Of a DNA stretch of 58,864 nt, positions 54,856-58,864 are shown in pieces. This DNA is from Bacteroidales bacterium (lineage in GTDB: Bacteria; Bacteroidota; Bacteroidia; Bacteroidales; GCA-2748055). The notes under the pieces are model-generated. The model worked only from the letters and a program-made list of their open reading frames with translations. It had not been told where the DNA came from and ran no database searches. Location of the stretch: assembly GCA_029931975.1 (NCBI GenBank), contig JAOZQY010000017.1, forward strand, positions 1-58,864. Direction: 5' to 3'. Both the position numbers and the translations under genes were made by a program. Numbering within the stretch: the first letter of the stretch is position 1; every line of letters starts with the position of its first letter.

Positions 54856-57800
54856 ATGATGAAAACCACACGCCCCCAATTCGAACAATTTTGGCTAATG
54901 CTGGCCATTCAGATTATTTTTCTCTCTTATACTTATGCGCAGGACCCATCGGGTGACCAGGATTTTCTGGTAGCACCTCTTCCGGAGTTGCTAAAAAGTG
55001 AAGAAGGCATACTTATTGAGTCCTCTGAACAATGGGAGGAAATCCGCAGAGCTGAGATTCTGGAACTTTTCAGGGAGCATGTATATGGAAGAGTACCCGA
55101 ATCAAATGTTCGCGTTAATCATCGGCTTGTCTATGAAGACCGTGAGGCACTTGGAGGGAGTGCCATTCAGAAGGAGGTAGTCTTGCAGGTATGTAAGGGA
55201 GAGGATACCCTGGAGATGAGCCTGCTGATCTTTCTTCCTTCCGATCAGGTGGAGCCGGTGCCTTTGTTCGTGGGATTAAATTTCTATGGGAACCAGAGCA
55301 TTCACGCTGATCCTAATATCAGCCTTACAGATAGCTGGGTGAGCAACAACAAGGATTTTGGAATCACTGAAAATAGGGCCACCGCTGCATCCCGGGGAGT
55401 GAGAGCGAGCCGTTGGCCGGTGGAACTGATCCTCTCCAGGGGCTATGGACTGGCCACCATGTATTACGGGGATATTGATCCTGATTTTGATGATGGGTTT
55501 AAGGATGGAATCCATGGCCTTTTGGATCCGGAAGAACCCGGCCGGGATTCTGCCTCATGGGGATCCATATCAGCCTGGGCGTGGGGACTCTCAAGGGCCA
55601 TGGATTATTTTGAAAAGGATATTGAAATTGACCAGAAGCGTGTGGCGGTAATGGGCCATTCCAGACTGGGTAAGACCTCCCTTTGGGCCGGGGCGAAGGA
55701 TAAACGTTTTGCCCTGGTGATTTCTAACAATTCCGGGTGTGGGGGAGCGGCCCTTTCGAGAAGACCATATGGGGAGCGGGTGAGCAAGATCAATACTGTT
55801 TTTCCCCACTGGTTTGCAAAGCGCTTTCATGAGTACAACGATAATGAAGGTGCACTGCCTGTGGACCAGCATATGCTTATGGCACTGGTGGCCCCCCGGC
55901 CCCTCTATGTTGCAAGTGCCCGGGAGGACAACTGGGCCGATCAGCCTGGGGAATATCTTTCGCTTGTATACGGAAGTGAGGCTTATAAATTATACGACAA
56001 GAATATACATCTTGATAAGAAGATGCCGGGAGTGGACCAGCCGGTGAGCAGTGGCAAGTTGGGATATCATATGCGAAGCGGGAAACATGATGTGACTCGC
56101 TTCGATTGGGAGCAGTATCTGGATTTTGCAGACAGGCACCTGTTATCTGCTAAAAGCAGGACCTTTGCTTACCCGGTGAGCAAGGAGTGGATCGAGGAAA
56201 CCTTGTTCGCAAGCAGTCCCAGGCTGATCCTGATGCCCAGGGTGGAGTATACTATTTGGAACAAGCTGGATTCGGGCGATACTTTGATTGCAATGGGACT
56301 GGAGCTGCTACGTCACAATGCAGAATCAATGCTGGAAATGGAAGCCCTGACCAGGATTCAGACAGGAAGAAGGCTGCTGGGAGTTTCAAGGGAGGCCATT
56401 CGCAGGCTTACAACACTCGCGTTAATATACAGGCTCGAAAGAGAACATCCTTTCCTGGATCGGCTGGAGCTGGAGCTGAAGGCCGTATGTTCTTTCAGTG
56501 ACTGGAATCCTTCCCATTTCCTGGATGTGGGGGAGATGGCTGCCGGTGTGGCTTTTGCCCTGGATTGGGCCGGTGAATGGATTTCCCCGGAAGTGGAGCA
56601 AGAAGCGCGCTATGCCCTGATAAACAAAGCGCTGAAGCCAGCTCTCCTGGCTTCAAACAATCATACCTGGATAAATGCACAGCACAACTGGAACCTGGTT
56701 TGTCATGGCGGACTCTCGCTGGCGGCACTGACTGTGTTTGAGGATGAACCGGAGCTGGCTACAGCCATTCTTCGACAGGCCGTTGAGAAGATTCCTCTTG
56801 CCCTGAAACCTTATGCCCCGGAAGGTATCTATCCGGAAGGTTCTTCTTACTGGTTCTATGCAAGCACCTACCTGAGCTTAACTATATCGGCCTTTGAATC
56901 TGCTCTGGGCACAGATTTCGGTTTTTCATTAGCTCCCGGAGTTTTGGAGAGTGCTATATACAGCCAGGTACTGGCAGGCCCATCTGGTGAATATTTTGAT
57001 TTTTTTGATTCCAGTCTGGAAGGCTTTTTTAGCCTTACCCATTTCGGACTGCTTTCCTGGTTCGCCCGCAGATCGGGTTCAGGAATGGATTGGAATTCAC
57101 TGGCTGAGCTTTTGGAGAAGAAACTGGGTGAACAGGACAGTGGACCGGGACCGCGGTTCTATGCGGCACATTTTCTGAATCTGGCCCTTCTGTCCGGAGG
57201 AGAGAAGGAGGAGTTTATCTGGCCCGAAACCTGGTCCGGAAGAGGTGAAGAGCCCGTGGTGATCCTCAGGGACAGCAAGAACAATAAGGATGCCTTTTTC
57301 CTGGCTGCCAAGGGGGGCAGGGCGGCCGACAATCATGGCAACATGGATGCCGGCTCATTCGTATTTGAAAAGGATGGGGTGCGCTGGTCTGTAGATCCCG
57401 GGAACCAGGGCTACCATGTACTGGAGCAGGTCCTGGGCGGGGAACTGTGGAACGCTGCCCAGGATTCCCGCAGATGGGATCTGCTGACCAAGAATAATTT
57501 TGGGCACAGTGTTCTGAGCATAAATGGAGAGAAATTCCTGGTAGATGGTCGCGCAGAACTGGTTCGTCGGGATAGCCGAAGCCTTCAGCCCGAGTATACC
57601 TTCGATCTTTCAGCCCTCTACGGTGAGAATTTGGAAAAGGCGCATCGAACCTTCAAGAGGGTTTCTAAAAGCTGCCTGGGAATTACCGACAGGGTGAGCT
57701 TCTCAGCGCTGACTGAATTACTGACCTGGCAAATGATGACACAGGCAGAAGTGGACGTAGACGGGAACCTGCTTATATTGCAACAGGATGGTAAAACACT

Positions 57801-57978
57801 TTATCTCCGGATCGAAGACCAGCTACCCTTTGAAGTTAAGGTGGTCGCTCTTTCACCGCCGCCACTTCCCTACGATAAGGACCTGGAGGGATTAAAACGA
57901 CTGGAGATTCACTGGAAAAGAGCTGATTTTCCTGGTTCTTCGGCGGTACTGAACATTGAACTTGATTCAGAAAAGTGA
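54856..57978 (+). CDS. Fusion of CE15 glucuronoyl esterase and heparinase II/III-type lyase
   Basis: 1040-aa exported enzyme (signal peptide to about residue 29, TYAQ). Residues about 30-435 are a CE15 glucuronoyl esterase that cuts ester bonds of glucuronate: GLNFYGNQSIH, nucleophile Ser269 in MGHSRLGK, catalytic His411 in GYHMRSGKHD, and WEQYLDFADRHL as the usual end. Residues from about 455 (SSPRLIL) are an alpha/alpha-toroid lyase of the heparinase II/III superfamily: GRRLLGVSREAIRR, FSDWNPSHFLDVGEMA, INAQHNWNLVCHGG (His610, Asn611, Trp612) and YPEGSSYWFYASTYLSL. A C-terminal beta-sandwich contains ADNHGNMDAGSFVFEKDGVR. The linker is about 20 residues. Ends overlapping the sulfatase start (GTGA). 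Confidence 0.85.
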   Translation: MMKTTRPQFEQFWLMLAIQIIFLSYTYAQDPSGDQDFLVAPLPELLKSEEGILIESSEQWEEIRRAEILELFREHVYGRVPESNVRVNHRLVYEDREALGGSAIQKEVVLQVCKGEDTLEMSLLIFLPSDQVEPVPLFVGLNFYGNQSIHADPNISLTDSWVSNNKDFGITENRATAASRGVRASRWPVELILSRGYGLATMYYGDIDPDFDDGFKDGIHGLLDPEEPGRDSASWGSISAWAWGLSRAMDYFEKDIEIDQKRVAVMGHSRLGKTSLWAGAKDKRFALVISNNSGCGGAALSRRPYGERVSKINTVFPHWFAKRFHEYNDNEGALPVDQHMLMALVAPRPLYVASAREDNWADQPGEYLSLVYGSEAYKLYDKNIHLDKKMPGVDQPVSSGKLGYHMRSGKHDVTRFDWEQYLDFADRHLLSAKSRTFAYPVSKEWIEETLFASSPRLILMPRVEYTIWNKLDSGDTLIAMGLELLRHNAESMLEMEALTRIQTGRRLLGVSREAIRRLTTLALIYRLEREHPFLDRLELELKAVCSFSDWNPSHFLDVGEMAAGVAFALDWAGEWISPEVEQEARYALINKALKPALLASNNHTWINAQHNWNLVCHGGLSLAALTVFEDEPELATAILRQAVEKIPLALKPYAPEGIYPEGSSYWFYASTYLSLTISAFESALGTDFGFSLAPGVLESAIYSQVLAGPSGEYFDFFDSSLEGFFSLTHFGLLSWFARRSGSGMDWNSLAELLEKKLGEQDSGPGPRFYAAHFLNLALLSGGEKEEFIWPETWSGRGEEPVVILRDSKNNKDAFFLAAKGGRAADNHGNMDAGSFVFEKDGVRWSVDPGNQGYHVLEQVLGGELWNAAQDSRRWDLLTKNNFGHSVLSINGEKFLVDGRAELVRRDSRSLQPEYTFDLSALYGENLEKAHRTFKRVSKSCLGITDRVSFSALTELLTWQMMTQAEVDVDGNLLILQQDGKTLYLRIEDQLPFEVKVVALSPPPLPYDKDLEGLKRLEIHWKRADFPGSSAVLNIELDSEK

Positions 57979-58864
57979 GAAAGAAATATATTTGCCGACC
58001 TATCTTGATCCTTTTATCTTTTGGTCTCATATTGCTGAGGGCTTGTGGCCTGGAACCCGCAAGCGAGAAACCTAATTTTGTCTGGATCATCTCCGAGGAC
58101 AACTCCACCCACTATATGGAGCTGTTCGATCCAGATGGCATTGCCACTCCGAATATCGAAAAGATGGCCCAGGATGGCATTCTTTTTACCCGGGCCTTTT
58201 CCAATGCACCGGTATGCAGCGTGGCCCGCTCCACCCTGATCTCTTCCTGTTATGCCCCGAGAACTGGGACCCAGTTTCACAGGCGCTCAGAGCTGGTTCC
58301 CATGCCTCCGGATACTAAGATGTTTCCGGCCTATTTGAGAGAGGCAGGCTATTATACTACCAACAATAGTAAGGAGGATTACAACTACATTAAGGGTGAG
58401 GATGTGTGGGATGAATCATCCACGGTGGCTGACTGGGGCAAGAGGGCTTACTCGAAAGTACTTTTGTATTTTATTTTGGCGATCATGGGGGTGTATTGCC
58501 TGGCAGCAAGGCTTATGTTTATGAGACCGGCCTGCATGTTCCCCTGGTGGTCAGGATTCCTGAGAACTTCAGGCATCTGGTGAATCTGAAACGGGGGGAA
58601 GCCACTGATGGATTCGTAAGTTTTGTTGATTTTGGACCCACCCTGCTGGAGCTGGCCGGGGTGGAGATTCCGGAGATGGTTGACGGTTCGCCTTTCCTGG
58701 GTAAAGACTTTTCGGAAGAGAAGATCAAGAAGCAGGAGCTTAGCTATGGCTATGCCGATCGCTTTGATGAGAAGTATGATATGGTCCGCACCCTGAGAAA
58801 AGGAGATCTTAAATATATGCGAAGCTACCAGCCTTTTAACGTGGATGGACTACAGAATAACTAC
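57975..58864 (+). pseudogene. Sulfatase gene with out-of-frame internal deletion, runs off window end
   Basis: The first part (57975 to about 58441) encodes a lipoprotein-like signal (ending LRAC) and the start of an S1 sulfatase: KPNFVWIISEDNSTHYMELF, NAPVCSVARSTL with the formylglycine Cys (C-S-V-A-R), and EDYNYIKGEDVWDESS. From 58442, in a different frame, the sulfatase resumes: EGLLESTFVFYFGDHGGVLP, GSKAYVYETGLHVPLVVRIP and DFGPTLLELAGVEIP, continuing to the end. The middle (probably over 100 residues, including part of the metal site) is missing at about 58435-58450. Read in its original frame the protein would end at 58583 with a nonsense tail. The GTG start overlaps the upstream stop. 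Non-functional as it stands. Confidence 0.8.

Overview
The window looks like a chromosomal segment of a Bacteroidota bacterium, probably Bacteroidia and probably anaerobic or microaerophilic. The evidence is SusC-like TonB receptors with carboxypeptidase-regulatory domains, two DUF4249 lipoproteins, a type IX secretion C-terminal sorting domain, a FISUMP-domain protein, a two-unit FtsX permease of the Bacteroidota type, full-length menaquinone genes, weak ribosome-binding sites and several TAnnTTTG promoter boxes. I see no rRNA, tRNA, CRISPR array, transposase, integrase or phage gene.

Layout. 1-2.7 kb: FtsX/MacB permease and a convergent dodecin, with a hairpin between them. 2.8-6.7 kb: a nickel-pincer (NPN) cofactor operon: NikR-like regulator, larE, larC, larB and a UreH-type nickel permease; larA is not here. 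6.7-10.2 kb (minus): FISUMP protein, a secreted-protein gene cut by an in-frame amber codon, and a sugar isomerase/epimerase. 10.4-18.2 kb: leuC-leuD-leuA/cimA-leuB (minus), bracketed by two plus-strand paralogues of a CotH-like family. 18.4-21.9 kb: an Ask_Ect-like aspartate kinase, two eroded genes facing each other, and an ankyrin lipoprotein. 21.9-28.3 kb: secreted protein, TonB receptor with STN domain, DUF4249 lipoprotein and MG2-like protein. 28.3-31.8 kb (minus): giant CotH/lamin-tail protein with a T9SS tail. 31.9-39.8 kb: menG-menI-menF-menD-menB-menA-menC-menE. 39.8-42.1 kb: a GyrI-like remnant, a Cys-cluster protein and a Lys1/Ald-like dehydrogenase. 42.1-45.7 kb (minus): rpe, small membrane protein, ROK kinase, Gfo/Idh/MocA oxidoreductase, amino-sugar-phosphate isomerase. 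45.8-51.3 kb: second TonB receptor/DUF4249 pair and tex. 51.4-54.8 kb: oligopeptidase B, YbgC-type thioesterase, and a metallophosphoesterase that has lost its metal-site core. 54.9-58.9 kb: a CE15 glucuronoyl esterase fused to a heparinase II/III-type lyase, then a broken sulfatase running off the end.

How it works together: menaquinone and branched-chain amino acid synthesis are complete-looking housekeeping modules. The lar genes build the NPN cofactor for a LarA-family racemase encoded elsewhere. The TonB/DUF4249 pairs and the CE15-lyase-sulfatase locus point to uptake and breakdown of complex, probably uronate-rich, polysaccharide.

The two strongest surprises: (1) the NikR-like protein heading the lar operon keeps the NikR scaffold but has replaced all four nickel ligands; (2) the window holds an unusual density of genes that have lost internal segments (alkaline phosphatase tail, outer-membrane protein, Ldh_2 dehydrogenase, GyrI-like, metallophosphoesterase, sulfatase, and possibly the CE15-lyase fusion), beside an amber-interrupted gene and an orphan signal peptide, while neighbouring core genes are intact. 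This suggests deletion-driven erosion of accessory genes, or assembly error; read mapping across the junctions would decide.
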